Source: Erysipelotrichales bacterium | GTDB taxonomy: Bacteria; Bacillota_I; Bacilli_A; Erysipelotrichales; Erysipelotrichaceae | NCBI GenBank assembly: GCA_910575705.1 | Contig: CAJTFG010000001.1 | Location: forward strand, 124,001 to 188,000 | Direction of reading: 5' to 3' | Length of the DNA stretch: 64,000 nucleotides | Part shown: piece after piece, positions 18,759-27,707 of the stretch | How the letters are laid out: every line of letters begins with the position of its first letter | How positions within the stretch are numbered: position 1 is the stretch's first letter | The notes under the pieces: generated by a model | Seen by the model: the letters and a program-made list of their open reading frames with translations, nothing else | Databases searched by the model: none | What the model was told of the DNA's origin: nothing | Made by a program: the position numbers and the translations under genes

Positions 18759-19781
18759 CTAAAATAATACAGTAACATTATCCAATGTAATATCTTCTAT
18801 CTTCTTACAACCTGCCATAGCCATTGCTTCTCTTAATTCCAATGCAATCTTATCAAGGTATATCTTAACACCGTCACTACCGCCGCCGATCACTGCCAAA
18901 CTCATAGGCCGTCCGATCAGCACGCCGTCAGCACCTAATGCCAGCGCCTTAAAGACATCGTTACCGCTGCGGAAACCACCGTCAACCAATATGGTCATAC
19001 GACCGTTTACCGCTTCCGCTATCTCTTTTAAAACCTCAATACTTGCCAGGCAGTCATCTAAGACCCTTCCGCCGTGATTAGAAACCACGATACCGTCAGC
19101 GCCGGCTTCCAAAGCTTTCATAGCACCTTTCACACTCATGATTCCTTTTAAGATCAAAGGCTTACCAACCAACTTCTTAAAACGCTTCAAATCATCCACA
19201 TCTTTAAAACCAACCGGAACCTCGCTCGTCCTCAATGCACTTAACCCGCTGGCATCAATGTCACTGGCAACAGCAAGCACATCGTTTTCCAAACACAGCT
19301 TTGCACGCCATGCGATCTCATCATCCGCCCACGGTTTGATCGTAGGTATTCCCGCACCTTGATGCTTTTTTAATACAGATAACGGTTCTTCAAACATAGA
19401 AGGGATCTTACCATCCCCGGTAAATGCCAGCGTACCAGCACGAAGACATCCGTCTACCAGCATTTCAGTATATGAAAGCTCGCTGACTTTGGCACCATAA
19501 TTAATTTCAATTCCGCCGATCGGCGCTGCATAAACAGGAAGTGAAACCGGATGACCAAAAAGAGAACTGGAAGTATCTACCTCGTCGTTAGAGGTAATCG
19601 TATCCAGCGTTATCTTCACTTTTTGCAGCATTTCAACATTTCGTATAAAACTTGAACCGCTGCCTTTCCCGCCGACACCAGGTGTTTCCCCCCGGCATGC
19701 TACACCATTACAGACAGGGCAGCACCTGCATAAAGTCGCATTCTCTCTGGCATTATCATACACTTCCCGCCATGTTTTCAT
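18759..19781 (-). CDS. FMN-dependent alpha-hydroxy-acid dehydrogenase family protein
   Basis: 340 aa from the ATG at 19781, preceded by AAAGGGGAG. FMN-barrel features are LPVYAAPIGGIE near the N-terminus, KPLILKGIMSVKGAMKALEAGADGIVVSNHGGR with the substrate-binding Lys and catalytic His, and TILVDGGFRSGNDVFKALALGADGVLIGRP. An unusual N-terminal CRCCPVCNGVACRG cluster precedes the barrel; it could bind metal. The family oxidises lactate-like 2-hydroxy acids, but anaerobe members with this Cys-rich start are not assigned. Upstream lies cassette A. Confidence 0.85.
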   Translation of the reverse strand: MKTWREVYDNARENATLCRCCPVCNGVACRGETPGVGGKGSGSSFIRNVEMLQKVKITLDTITSNDEVDTSSSLFGHPVSLPVYAAPIGGIEINYGAKVSELSYTEMLVDGCLRAGTLAFTGDGKIPSMFEEPLSVLKKHQGAGIPTIKPWADDEIAWRAKLCLENDVLAVASDIDASGLSALRTSEVPVGFKDVDDLKRFKKLVGKPLILKGIMSVKGAMKALEAGADGIVVSNHGGRVLDDCLASIEVLKEIAEAVNGRMTILVDGGFRSGNDVFKALALGADGVLIGRPMSLAVIGGGSDGVKIYLDKIALELREAMAMAGCKKIEDITLDNVTVLF

Positions 19782-19892
19782 AGTAGGGCTCCCCTTTCTC
19801 AAAGACTTACTAATTAACATTATATCTATTATGAAAGAAAATTGCAATGTCTTTGAAACATTTTTCCAACACCGTCATTTCTTTCACAAACC

Positions 19893-20174
19893 CTCTGTAA
19901 TTCACTTTGCATATAGAATCATTTCCATATAATCGAAGCATATATAACAGAGCCGGACGCTGACGGACTGCACGGGCTATATCAGGGGGACTTACGTTGA
20001 ATCGTATCTGACCGGAAATAGATATGTGAAAAGAGGATTGAAGAGTATAGCTGCTGGATGACCAATTCCCACAATTTACACCCGGTGTACATAATCCATT
20101 TGCTGGGTATATAATCGAATCGATAACGGAGGAAGCAATCGAAACAGGAGTATGATATGCAACAGAAATCGTGC
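19893..20174 (-). repeat. Variable cassette A (silent C-terminal segment)
   Basis: Minus-strand cassette. The 5' box (minus GCACGATTTCTG, 20163-20174) reads Thr-Ile-Ser. It opens a stop-free frame of 75 codons that ends in Gln-Arg-Pro-Ala-Leu at box 19947-19962 (plus ACAGAGCCGGACGCTG). A 60-bp imperfect palindrome (CTCTGT at 19893, ACAGAG at 19947) follows. There is no ATG start: an in-frame TAA lies just before the 5' box. The core has W37 followed by SSSS, about 38 residues before the end, as in C-type-lectin-like domains. The inner stem is weaker than in other copies. A long (about 200 bp) spacer joins it to cassette B. Confidence 0.75.
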
Positions 20175-20373
20175 CCTCTTACAAAGGAACCCCTATCCAT
20201 CATTTTAAGGAGCTCCTGATCTACCTTATAATGCAACTCCAGTCCAAAAAGTTTTCAATAAGGTTTCTCTTATGCATAAAAGTTCATTCTCTTTTTCTTT
20301 TTTAACCTACCTTTATAGAAAGGATAACAGATATTGTATAAATATTCGCTAGTAAATATTGAAAATACCTATC

Positions 20374-20633
20374 CTCTGTATGTTATATAGAACTATGATA
20401 TATACCATAGTTTCCTAACATTCACAGAGCCGGACGCTGAAGATGTGTGCTTGGTTGTGGATAAGTACGAAACTGTAGGAAATAACCACGGCTGTTTGGT
20501 GAACCGACCCATCTATCAGGAAATGGAGTAGCGCCAAGAGCAACTGTGTCGACATTACCGGCTCGTTGATATGCAAAAGTAACTTTTTGTCCGAAAATAT
20601 TAGGTTCATCAAATTGATACAAAGAAATCGTGC
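20374..20633 (-). repeat. Variable cassette B
   Basis: Minus-strand cassette with 69 stop-free codons from Thr-Ile-Ser (box around 20623-20633) to Gln-Arg-Pro-Ala-Leu-stop (box 20424-20439). The palindrome is 56 bp (20374-20429) with a perfect inner stem AACTATG / CATAGTT around an 8-nt loop. An ATG lies three codons before the 5' box, but no ribosome site is visible. The core sequence is unrelated to that of cassette A apart from the two boxes. It is the upstream-most member of the first array. Confidence 0.75.
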
Positions 20634-20685
20634 ATATCAAAGCAATCGTTGCTTTTTTACTACCCTTTTCTCTAACAGTCTTTAT

Positions 20686-20707
20686 AAAAAAAGACTATGG
20701 AATAGTC
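20686..20707 (-). terminator. Terminator of thioredoxin-like gene
   Basis: On the minus strand GACTAT, TCC and ATAGTC form a perfect stem followed by seven T, 3 bp past the gene's stop. Confidence 0.85.
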
Positions 20708-20710
20708 CTT

Positions 20711-21172
20711 TCATTTTTTTGCGTCCAATCGGTACTTCGTAATGATATCATCATACATATCGATCGTAGAATCTTCACCAAATCCGATGATCTCTTCTTT
20801 TTTCTTTCCTTTCTCTATATAGTAGAAAGAAGGCGTACCACTGTAATCTTCCAAATATTTATTTAATTCCGCACTCGCCTTATAATATTCTGCCCTTGTA
20901 GGCGCAAGCTTGTCCATTACCAATTCATATACTATAACATGGTGATCGTTCAGATACGGTTCTAAAATCGCCTTTAGATCAAGACAATGGGAACAATAAG
21001 AAAACGAGATCAACAATACAAAATCTTCTTCATTCGCAAACTTTTCGTATACCTCTTCCAATGTTGCCTGCTGTAAGGTTCCCGGCGAAGTATCTCTCTC
21101 ATATTTTTTATTTTCACTACAACCACTCATCAGCATCGTTAAAACACAGAAGGCGAGTATCATCTTTTTCAT
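20711..21172 (-). CDS. Thioredoxin-like lipoprotein
   Basis: 153 aa. A signal peptide ends in lipobox LMSGC (Cys about residue 18). The mature domain has the thioredoxin strand VLLISFSYCSHC with active site CSHC near residue 60 and a cis-Pro region YSGTPSFYYIEKGKK. It is likely a membrane-tethered thiol oxidoreductase on the outer face, similar to bacteriocin-transport accessory proteins. Its reductant could be the CcdA fusion at 10933-12108, but no link is shown. It is followed by its own terminator and then cassette B. Confidence 0.8.
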   Translation of the reverse strand: MKKMILAFCVLTMLMSGCSENKKYERDTSPGTLQQATLEEVYEKFANEEDFVLLISFSYCSHCLDLKAILEPYLNDHHVIVYELVMDKLAPTRAEYYKASAELNKYLEDYSGTPSFYYIEKGKKKEEIIGFGEDSTIDMYDDIITKYRLDAKK

Positions 21173-21553
21173 AGCATCCTCCCAGCTTATTCATACACCC
21201 CGAACATATGGAATATAATTTTTGATATTATACTACATCTCCTATAAAATTAAAAGGTTCACTACGCAGCATAGGAACCTTTTCTCTTCTAAGATGATTA
21301 TGTAATGTATGTCAATCTGAAGTTTCTTCCTTCCCCTAAAGTCTCCAAATCACACAATACCTGACTGACGATTAAAAGTATCGTGGACAATATATTACAG
21401 GTGAGTAACCACCTTAAAAAGAGCGTTGTGGAATGTATAGCAGGTGAGTGAATCTGCTTTCATTTATATATAAGCCAAAACGGCAAGCTATACATAAATA
21501 ATCGTACGGGTCTTTAACAGACCCCTTTATCTCCCCGAAACGAACCAGATGAA
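21173..21553. other. 380-bp intergenic region with hairpins and an imperfect direct repeat
   Basis: No gene found. It holds a hairpin AAAAGGTTC / GAACCTTTT (21252-21283), a near-duplicate motif GTGGA...CAGGTGAGT at 21383-21410 and 21428-21453 (45-bp period), and a GGGTCT / AGACCC hairpin near 21508-21524 that may end the small peptide gene. Confidence 0.5.
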
Positions 21554-21691
21554 TTAAAAGATTCTGGTTCTGCAAGCATATCTAGACACAGCTACTTCAT
21601 TGTCGGTACTGTCCGCTGCTTCCTGTGATGCAAATGCAAACGCCCCCATTAAGCAAAGACCGCATAATGCAGAAACAATCAGTTTTTTCAT
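21554..21691 (-). CDS. Small secreted peptide next to RRNPP-like regulator
   Basis: 45-aa product starting at the ATG at 21691 with a good ribosome site (GGAGAAGG). Residues 1-21 are a signal peptide (MKKLIVSALCGLCLMGAFAFA) and the remainder is SQEAADSTDNEVAVSRYACRTRIF in two halves: an acidic linker and a basic, Cys-containing tail (SRYACRTRIF). It lies 165 bp downstream of a 416-aa HTH-TPR-like regulator on the same strand, the arrangement of PlcR-PapR and Rap-Phr pairs. A pheromone precursor role is inferred; a plain small secreted protein is possible. Confidence 0.6.
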   Translation of the reverse strand: MKKLIVSALCGLCLMGAFAFASQEAADSTDNEVAVSRYACRTRIF

Positions 21692-21855
21692 AATACCTTC
21701 TCCTATCTTATTTTCAAGGATCGTATGCATACCATCGCCACATACATAATAAGATAGGATGTAAAATTTCACAATGATTTTCCGGCCAGTTAGGGGTGAA
21801 GTTCAAAAAGCGGTTTTATCCGCAATTTTTGAGAAAATCCTCATTTCACTCCAAT

Positions 21856-23106
21856 CTATTTATTCAATACTTCTCTTGACTTTAAGTCATAAATATACGT
21901 ATCTTTATACTGGCTCGTCTCTGCGACAAGTTCATTTAATTCATAGCGAAACATATCGTTAAACAGCGGTTCATTGTATTCCAGATCCGGTACGATATTC
22001 TCCATGATAAACTTCTGTTTATCGAATGCGGAAACCTCTGTTCCCATTTTAAAATAGTCATAGATCGATTGTAGGAAACGGGAATATTTCTTCCGTATCG
22101 CCTCATCCAGATCCATGATGGCGACTGGCATATGCAGTCTTCTCTGGCATCCTGCGATAAACAATGTAGTGGAAAGTATGTCATCCTCATCAAAGCGAAG
22201 TGCAGACTGCAAACATACCAATGCATTTTCAAATTCCTGATGCATATAAAACGTCAATCCGCGGTTATGGTAATACTCGGATATCTTCTTACCCGGTAAA
22301 ACTTCTTTATGTATCAAGTTTTCTATCTTATCTACATAATTGGAGATCTCATCTTTATCCAACTCGCTCATCATCACCAAGCATATATTATACATATCAA
22401 ACAACCGAATATAATTGCTGGAAGCGATCAATTTGGTTTCCAACTGTTTGCTTAGTTCAATGAATTTCATACCGTTGCTGTTTACCATATAATAAAGCAG
22501 CAGATTCATCTGATTGGCAATATAGTCGCTGTCTTGTATCTGAATCTGTCTGCACATTTTCTCAAACGCCTTATCACTGTCATGCGAATAGCTATTCGTA
22601 AACAAAAATCCTTTCATCAGCTCTTTCAGCTTCCAAGGCAAAATCTCCATCTCTTTCATTACCGCACTTACATAAGCATGTGAAAACGGACGATCTTTTA
22701 TCAGATAAGATTCCATCTCATAAAAAATCTGATACAACTCGTTGTAATAAAGAATACTCTGAAGTTTCTTTAACAGTTTTACCGCTTTCTGACAAGATAC
22801 GATCACCTTGTCTTTATGACCGTATTCCATATCCGTATACATCGCATTGATCAAACGTTCGATAGCCGCGTCTACAATGTCGATCTGATCGCACTTAAAC
22901 CCGAGCTTATCCGCAAAGATAATGTAATTCTCCGGAAATCGTACTTCTTTCCCCGCCTCCATTTTTGATAACGTTGCTTCGGAACATACATCTCTGCAAA
23001 ATTCCGCCTGTGTCCATCTTGCTGACTTTGTACAAGACAGCATCTCTTTACGATGAATACCGATCAGTCTACCTATCACGAGCAGCCGTTCATCCGAAAT
23101 GTTCAT
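21856..23106 (-). CDS. HTH regulator with TPR-like C-terminal domain (RRNPP-like)
   Basis: 416 aa from the ATG at 23106 (GGGAGGAGAG upstream). Residues 1-65 are an XRE-type HTH (ARWTQAEFCRDVCSEATLSKMEAGKE in two pieces). The rest is all-helical with TPR-like pairs, e.g. ISEYYHNRGLTFYMHQEFENALVCLQSALRFDEDD. This HTH-plus-TPR design and length near 400 aa fit peptide-responsive regulators such as Rgg and PlcR; autolysis or lantibiotic regulators of unknown ligand look similar. A signal-peptide-bearing 45-aa ORF follows. Confidence 0.75.
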   Translation of the reverse strand: MNISDERLLVIGRLIGIHRKEMLSCTKSARWTQAEFCRDVCSEATLSKMEAGKEVRFPENYIIFADKLGFKCDQIDIVDAAIERLINAMYTDMEYGHKDKVIVSCQKAVKLLKKLQSILYYNELYQIFYEMESYLIKDRPFSHAYVSAVMKEMEILPWKLKELMKGFLFTNSYSHDSDKAFEKMCRQIQIQDSDYIANQMNLLLYYMVNSNGMKFIELSKQLETKLIASSNYIRLFDMYNICLVMMSELDKDEISNYVDKIENLIHKEVLPGKKISEYYHNRGLTFYMHQEFENALVCLQSALRFDEDDILSTTLFIAGCQRRLHMPVAIMDLDEAIRKKYSRFLQSIYDYFKMGTEVSAFDKQKFIMENIVPDLEYNEPLFNDMFRYELNELVAETSQYKDTYIYDLKSREVLNK

Positions 23107-23270
23107 ATACTCTCCTCCCATACAGCCCAATCTATTTACATTATATTAGAAATTGATGGAAATGTAAAAATTTGGAAAAAATATATTTTTTAAGAAATAA
23201 AGTGATTTCCATACAAAATATTTCTTTCATAATTCTATTTTCTACATATTTTTTTGTATTTGAACTTTTT

Positions 23271-23855
23271 CTAACGAAATTCAATAAAATTTTTATATGA
23301 ATCTGCATTGATCACGATGAAATTTCTGTCGTTTTCATCCAAATGACAGCGTTTTTCCATTGTTTTATAGGTGCTTTGGGGAATCGCTTTCCATTCCGGA
23401 TCCCCTTGTACCGTTTCAAACCATAAAGTATCGCTTGCAAGATCCGCATCATAATACCGCACTTTCTGCTGCAGCTTTTCCACAAGAAGGAATTTCAAAT
23501 GCTCTATGACAACATCATTCATCCCATCTTCTAATATCCGTATCTTCTCCATCAGTTCTTCATTAGTGAAAACCATACGCTTACGATAAGCCAAAGTCGT
23601 CTGCAACTCCGGAAGATCCTCTTTAAAATGAGGCTGTAGCAAAACGATGAAGCGATGCTTATCATCCTGATAGAGAAGCGGATGCTGAAAGGAAATATGC
23701 TTATGACAACAAGGGCATTCATGATGAAAAAAACGATCTGTCAAAATATCTTCTCGCAGTTTCGGTTCAAATGCGGAAAGAACCAGCGTTTCGCTTTTTT
23801 TATGTGTCTGATATCCACAATAACGACAATGCAGCTGTGCAAGAATGGATTTCAT
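23271..23855 (-). CDS. CpXC domain protein
   Basis: 194 aa from the ATG at 23855 behind GAGGTGAG; the open frame extends further upstream without a ribosome site. Two zinc-knuckle-like pairs, CRYCGY near residue 10 and CPCCHKHISFQHPLLY near residue 47, match the CpXC domain. The C-terminal part is helical and acidic. CpXC proteins have no known function but bind zinc by prediction. It ends far from the regulator at 23106 and overlaps nothing. Confidence 0.75.
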   Translation of the reverse strand: MKSILAQLHCRYCGYQTHKKSETLVLSAFEPKLREDILTDRFFHHECPCCHKHISFQHPLLYQDDKHRFIVLLQPHFKEDLPELQTTLAYRKRMVFTNEELMEKIRILEDGMNDVVIEHLKFLLVEKLQQKVRYYDADLASDTLWFETVQGDPEWKAIPQSTYKTMEKRCHLDENDRNFIVINADSYKNFIEFR

Positions 23856-23923
23856 CATCTCACCTCGGTATATTATTATACAAATACTTATATGCAAAAA
23901 CAATGCAGTATATCTGCATTGTT

Positions 23924-25714
23924 TTAGATCGCTCTTGTATATGTTTTCAGCCAAGCGGCTTCTTCATCGCTCAAATACGGAGAAACCTTTTCATATACTT
24001 GTTTATGATATTCATTCAGCCATTGTTTCTCATAAAATGTAAGTAGCGAAGCATCGATGACATCCAGATCCATCGGCACAAAGGTAATGGTTTCAAAGTG
24101 CATAAACTGACCATATTCATTTTCTTCACCCTTGCATACTACGATTTCATTTTCTAGACGGATACCGTGGCTTCCTTCTATATAAATACCCGGTTCGTTA
24201 CTCGTCGTCATACCTTCTTCCAGCACAGCGCTGTCGTTTCTTTCCGGCACGATCTTCCAACGGAATCCATTCGGCGCTTCATGCACATTCAAGACAAACC
24301 CTATCCCATGTCCGGTACCACATCGATAATCGATGTTCATATCCCAGATGGGTCCTCTTGCCAGAATATCCAGATTCATACCGATGCATCCATGCAGGAA
24401 CTTCGCTTTTGACAAAGCGATCAAACTGCGAAGAACAGCAGTAAAATGGATCCTTATCTCTTCCGAAACCGGTCCGAGGGCAAAGGTACGCGTAATGTCC
24501 GTCGTCCCTTCATAATATTGTCCGCCGCTATCCACGAGCAACAATCCTTCCGGCTTCAAAGTCGCACATGTTTCCGGAACCGCATGATAATGCATCATTG
24601 CGGCATTCGCGTTATACGCGGCTATCGTATCAAAGCTCGGTTCGATAAAACCTTCCTGCTGTTTTCTGAATTCCAGCAGTTTCTCTGCTGCGGATACTTC
24701 CGTCATCTCCAAAGATCCGATGTTTCTTTTCAGCCAATACATAAATTTCGTTACCGCAACGGCATCCTTGATATGAGCAAGCTTATTGTTCTCCTGTTCC
24801 ACACGGTTTTTGCATGCTTTCCACAGCTGAACTGGTGATTTCTGATTCACGATATCTACCGTTTCGGAAAGAGAACTCTTTATACGATAATTCACAGTCG
24901 TATCATCCATCATGACACGGCAATTTTCTATATGCTTTACAAATTCATATATGTCGTCATAGCCTTTTATGATAATATTCTCTTCGGCAAACGTATGTTT
25001 CAAAGCATCATCCAATTTCGATGCATCGACAAACATATAGGTTTCTTTCGTCGTCACGATCGCATATGCCAGAACGACAGGATAACAAGGAATATCATTT
25101 CCTCGTATATTAAACGTCCATGCGATCTCATCCAATGTCGTCATGATCAGCATATCACAATCTTTTTTCGTCAATTCAGCACGGATATCCTTTAATTTTT
25201 CTTTACAGCTTCTGCCGCAGTACTTCACATCCAGCTCCCATGCTTTTTCTTTTGGCAGCGAAGGACGATCCTCCCATATGATATCCACGAGATCCTCATC
25301 ACAGGAGATCACGATATTCTTTTCTTTCAAGCCTTCTGTCATCGTTTCCGCCATAGCAGTATTGATGACTCTGCCATCAAACCCTAAACAAGTACCTTCT
25401 TTCATATGTTCTAAAAGGTATTCCAAAATCGTCGGTGTTCCCGGTACGGCCATTTTCATCAGATCGATCGCAGAACCTTCCAGTTCCTTCGCAGCCTGAA
25501 TAAAATACCTGCCGTCGGTCCATAAGCCGGCACTGTCATGACAGACAACCAAAGTTCCCGCAGAGCCGCTAAATCCGGACATATATCTTCTGGCCTGAAA
25601 ATGTTCACCTGCGTATTCCGTTTCATGAAAATCAGAAGTAGGGATCATATAAGCATCCATGTTTCTCTCTTTCATCAATGTACGCAATGCATCTAATTTC
25701 TCTGTTATTGTCAT
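23924..25714 (-). CDS. Xaa-Pro aminopeptidase (M24B, aminopeptidase P family)
   Basis: 596-aa cytoplasmic metallopeptidase of the long (three-domain) type. Start ATG 25714 follows GAGGAGGTACTT. The N-terminal creatinase-like domains precede the M24 catalytic domain. Metal ligands are visible in LLVDSGGQYYEGTTDITRTF (two Asp), GTGHGIGFVLNVHE (His), TTSNEPGIYIEG (Glu) and GIRLENEIV (Glu). It cleaves an N-terminal residue ahead of proline and serves peptide use. The neighbour CpXC gene is 68 bp downstream. Confidence 0.95.
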   Translation of the reverse strand: MTITEKLDALRTLMKERNMDAYMIPTSDFHETEYAGEHFQARRYMSGFSGSAGTLVVCHDSAGLWTDGRYFIQAAKELEGSAIDLMKMAVPGTPTILEYLLEHMKEGTCLGFDGRVINTAMAETMTEGLKEKNIVISCDEDLVDIIWEDRPSLPKEKAWELDVKYCGRSCKEKLKDIRAELTKKDCDMLIMTTLDEIAWTFNIRGNDIPCYPVVLAYAIVTTKETYMFVDASKLDDALKHTFAEENIIIKGYDDIYEFVKHIENCRVMMDDTTVNYRIKSSLSETVDIVNQKSPVQLWKACKNRVEQENNKLAHIKDAVAVTKFMYWLKRNIGSLEMTEVSAAEKLLEFRKQQEGFIEPSFDTIAAYNANAAMMHYHAVPETCATLKPEGLLLVDSGGQYYEGTTDITRTFALGPVSEEIRIHFTAVLRSLIALSKAKFLHGCIGMNLDILARGPIWDMNIDYRCGTGHGIGFVLNVHEAPNGFRWKIVPERNDSAVLEEGMTTSNEPGIYIEGSHGIRLENEIVVCKGEENEYGQFMHFETITFVPMDLDVIDASLLTFYEKQWLNEYHKQVYEKVSPYLSDEEAAWLKTYTRAI

Positions 25715-25784
25715 AAGTACCTCCTCTATTTGTATGTTATTGTACCGCAAGAAAATAAAAAATGATATAGTTTTAAATCAATCT

Positions 25785-26399
25785 TTATGAAATAGCATCT
25801 TTGATCTGTTCCAGTCCGGTTTTATCGGTTTCCTTAATTTCCAAGATACTGCTGTTATTAAATATAGATACGATGGTATCTTCTAAAGGATACCTAGGTT
25901 TTATTGTGAATTCATAAATTTTTCCTTCAACAACATCAGGGCATAGATCTCTTTCTACTTTCACTGTTTGGATCTCCTCACACTGGAATTGCCTTATGGT
26001 CAAGTAAATATAAGCGTCATCATTGCTTTCCGCGACATTGAGAACCGCATACGTCCGAACAAACGGTTTCAGATCTGTTGCGACTTTATTCCCGTGATCT
26101 GTGATCCTTTCTCCTTTAACAAATTTTATTACATCTGAGTCAATGATCTCTTTTTTAAAGTTTTTCTGTTCATCTTCATCATCATTTAATAACCCGACTA
26201 CCACAACACCATTTTCTTCATCTACATAATTAAAAATATAATTTTCATAGCTTTCTACCCCGTTTGTCGAAAAATACTCAATGATCACATTATTGACATT
26301 TCGCAGCTCTTCTTTGGTTGCTTGTTTACTATTATCACAGCCTGCGATCCCTAATACGATACTTCCGCATAATAAAGCAGTCAACATCGCTTTTTTCAT
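25785..26399 (-). CDS. Lipoprotein, function unknown
   Basis: 204 aa from the ATG at 26399 (GGAGGATCGG ribosome site). The signal peptide ends in lipobox LGIAGC. The mature part is acidic with alternating strands (YIFNYVDEENGVVVVGLLND, RTYAVLNVAESNDDAYIYLTIRQFQCEEIQTV), a pattern of extracytoplasmic small beta domains. No family recognised. Its promoter region borders the palindrome of cassette C. Confidence 0.65.
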   Translation of the reverse strand: MKKAMLTALLCGSIVLGIAGCDNSKQATKEELRNVNNVIIEYFSTNGVESYENYIFNYVDEENGVVVVGLLNDDEDEQKNFKKEIIDSDVIKFVKGERITDHGNKVATDLKPFVRTYAVLNVAESNDDAYIYLTIRQFQCEEIQTVKVERDLCPDVVEGKIYEFTIKPRYPLEDTIVSIFNNSSILEIKETDKTGLEQIKDAIS

Positions 26400-26522
26400 A
26401 ACCGATCCTCCGTTTTGAAACATCTGCAATCCTTACCTGTCTCTTATATCGAAATTATATCATTTTCTCATAAACTATCCATAAGCTGCCTTTGCGCTTA
26501 TCAACACCTTAGGTATCAATTC

Positions 26523-26806
26523 CTCTGTATGTTATATAGAATCATAATACTTATTATAATTATTGAATATCTACAGAGCCGGACGCTGTTGCTGATCTAA
26601 TGCATATGTAAATCTGGCATCATAGGAACCGATATGAGATAGAAAAATAGCCACGTTTGGTTTTTGAAATCCTGTTACCGGAGTAGACCCTAATACTCCT
26701 TCCAAATCATACTCGGACACTTTATCGTAAGCAAATACCTCATCAACGGAGCCGTTAAAATTCTGCCCGATAATCGGTACCAGTGTCCTAGAATTAGAAA
26801 TCGTGC
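26523..26806 (-). repeat. Variable cassette C
   Basis: 77 stop-free codons from Thr-Ile-Ser (26796-26806) to Gln-Arg-Pro-Ala-Leu-stop (26573-26588). The palindrome spans 56 bp (26523-26578); its inner stem AATCATA / TATAATT has one mismatch. Upstream the frame runs back through Ser-Tyr-Ser as in cassettes D and F. It is last in the five-cassette array and lies 124 bp upstream of a lipoprotein gene start. Confidence 0.78.
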
Positions 26807-26907
26807 TATAGCTGATCCAAGAAGGGAAAAAGAGAATGAAAAGCCTACCTTTTATATAAAGGATACCAGAGAATATACAAATAATTATTAGTAAATATTG
26901 GAAATAC

Positions 26908-27188
26908 CTCTGTATCTTGTATACGATCATAATGCTTATCATGATCTCCTTACATCGACAGAGCCGGACGCTGTGAATAGGGGCCATTTAAACTACCACC
27001 AAAATAACTGGCAGTCCCCTGATAACTGATGCCAAATAGTCTTCGCTCTAATAAAGGGGAGGAGGAATACAGATACCAAAAAAATCCATCTTCCATATTT
27101 AACGGTTGAAAGCTTAGTTCTTTTATCTGGGTTCCTGTAAGATTATGCCCTATGTTCGGGAGAACATTATTTTGAACAGAAATCGTGC
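26908..27188 (-). repeat. Variable cassette D
   Basis: 76 stop-free codons from Thr-Ile-Ser (27178-27188) to Gln-Arg-Pro-Ala-Leu (26958-26973), then Ser-Met-stop. The 56-bp palindrome (26908-26963) has inner stem GATCATA / CATGATC, a sequence different from its neighbours yet still paired. W37 is followed by YLYSSS. No usable start codon precedes it. A ~100-bp spacer with a CCTTTATATAAAGG hairpin precedes it on the minus strand. Confidence 0.78.
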
Positions 27189-27285
27189 TATAACTGCTAA
27201 AGAGGGATAAATAAAAAGCCTACCTTTATATAAAGGATAGCAGATACTATGGAAATAGTTGCTAGAAAATACTGGAAATGAAAAC

Positions 27286-27581
27286 CTCTGCATCTTATAT
27301 ACAACTATAATACGTACTATAGTTATCGAATCTATACAGAGCCGGACGCTTGGATCCCATAGTGCGTGCATTGCCTTGCGGTTCTCCTTTAGCGTACATC
27401 GCGTCAACACCACCGGTACTCCCGTAAGCTAAGGCATCCATATCCCAGTGATGTCCATTTGAGAACACAGATGATGACCAGATACGAGTATCACCAGTCG
27501 TATACAATGTTGCTAATTGTCCATATAAATTACCACATAACTCCGGAGGATAATAGATGCCAAATACTACAGAAATCGTGC
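27286..27581 (-). repeat. Variable cassette E
   Basis: 81 stop-free codons from Thr-Ile-Ser (27571-27581) to Lys-Arg-Pro-Ala-Leu (27336-27350; one base change turns Gln to Lys). The 56-bp palindrome (27286-27341) has a perfect inner stem AACTATA / TATAGTT with an 8-nt loop. The core holds W34-SSS. Its upstream spacer is the long type shared with cassette A, containing TTATGCATAAG. Confidence 0.78.
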
Positions 27582-27707
27582 CCCTCTTATAATGGAATCC
27601 TGCTCCTCATTATCTTCTTCCTACCTTTGGAACTGAATCCCAGACCAGTTGTTTTAAAGAAGGTTCCCCTTATGCATAAAATTTCATCCTCTTTTTTCTA
27701 CCATTCC

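Noticed and set aside
19982-20236. 84-codon minus ORF with ATG inside cassette A
   Set aside because: It runs out of frame with the Thr-Ile-Ser to Gln-Arg-Pro-Ala-Leu frame shared by the other cassettes and has no ribosome site; treated as a shadow of the cassette.
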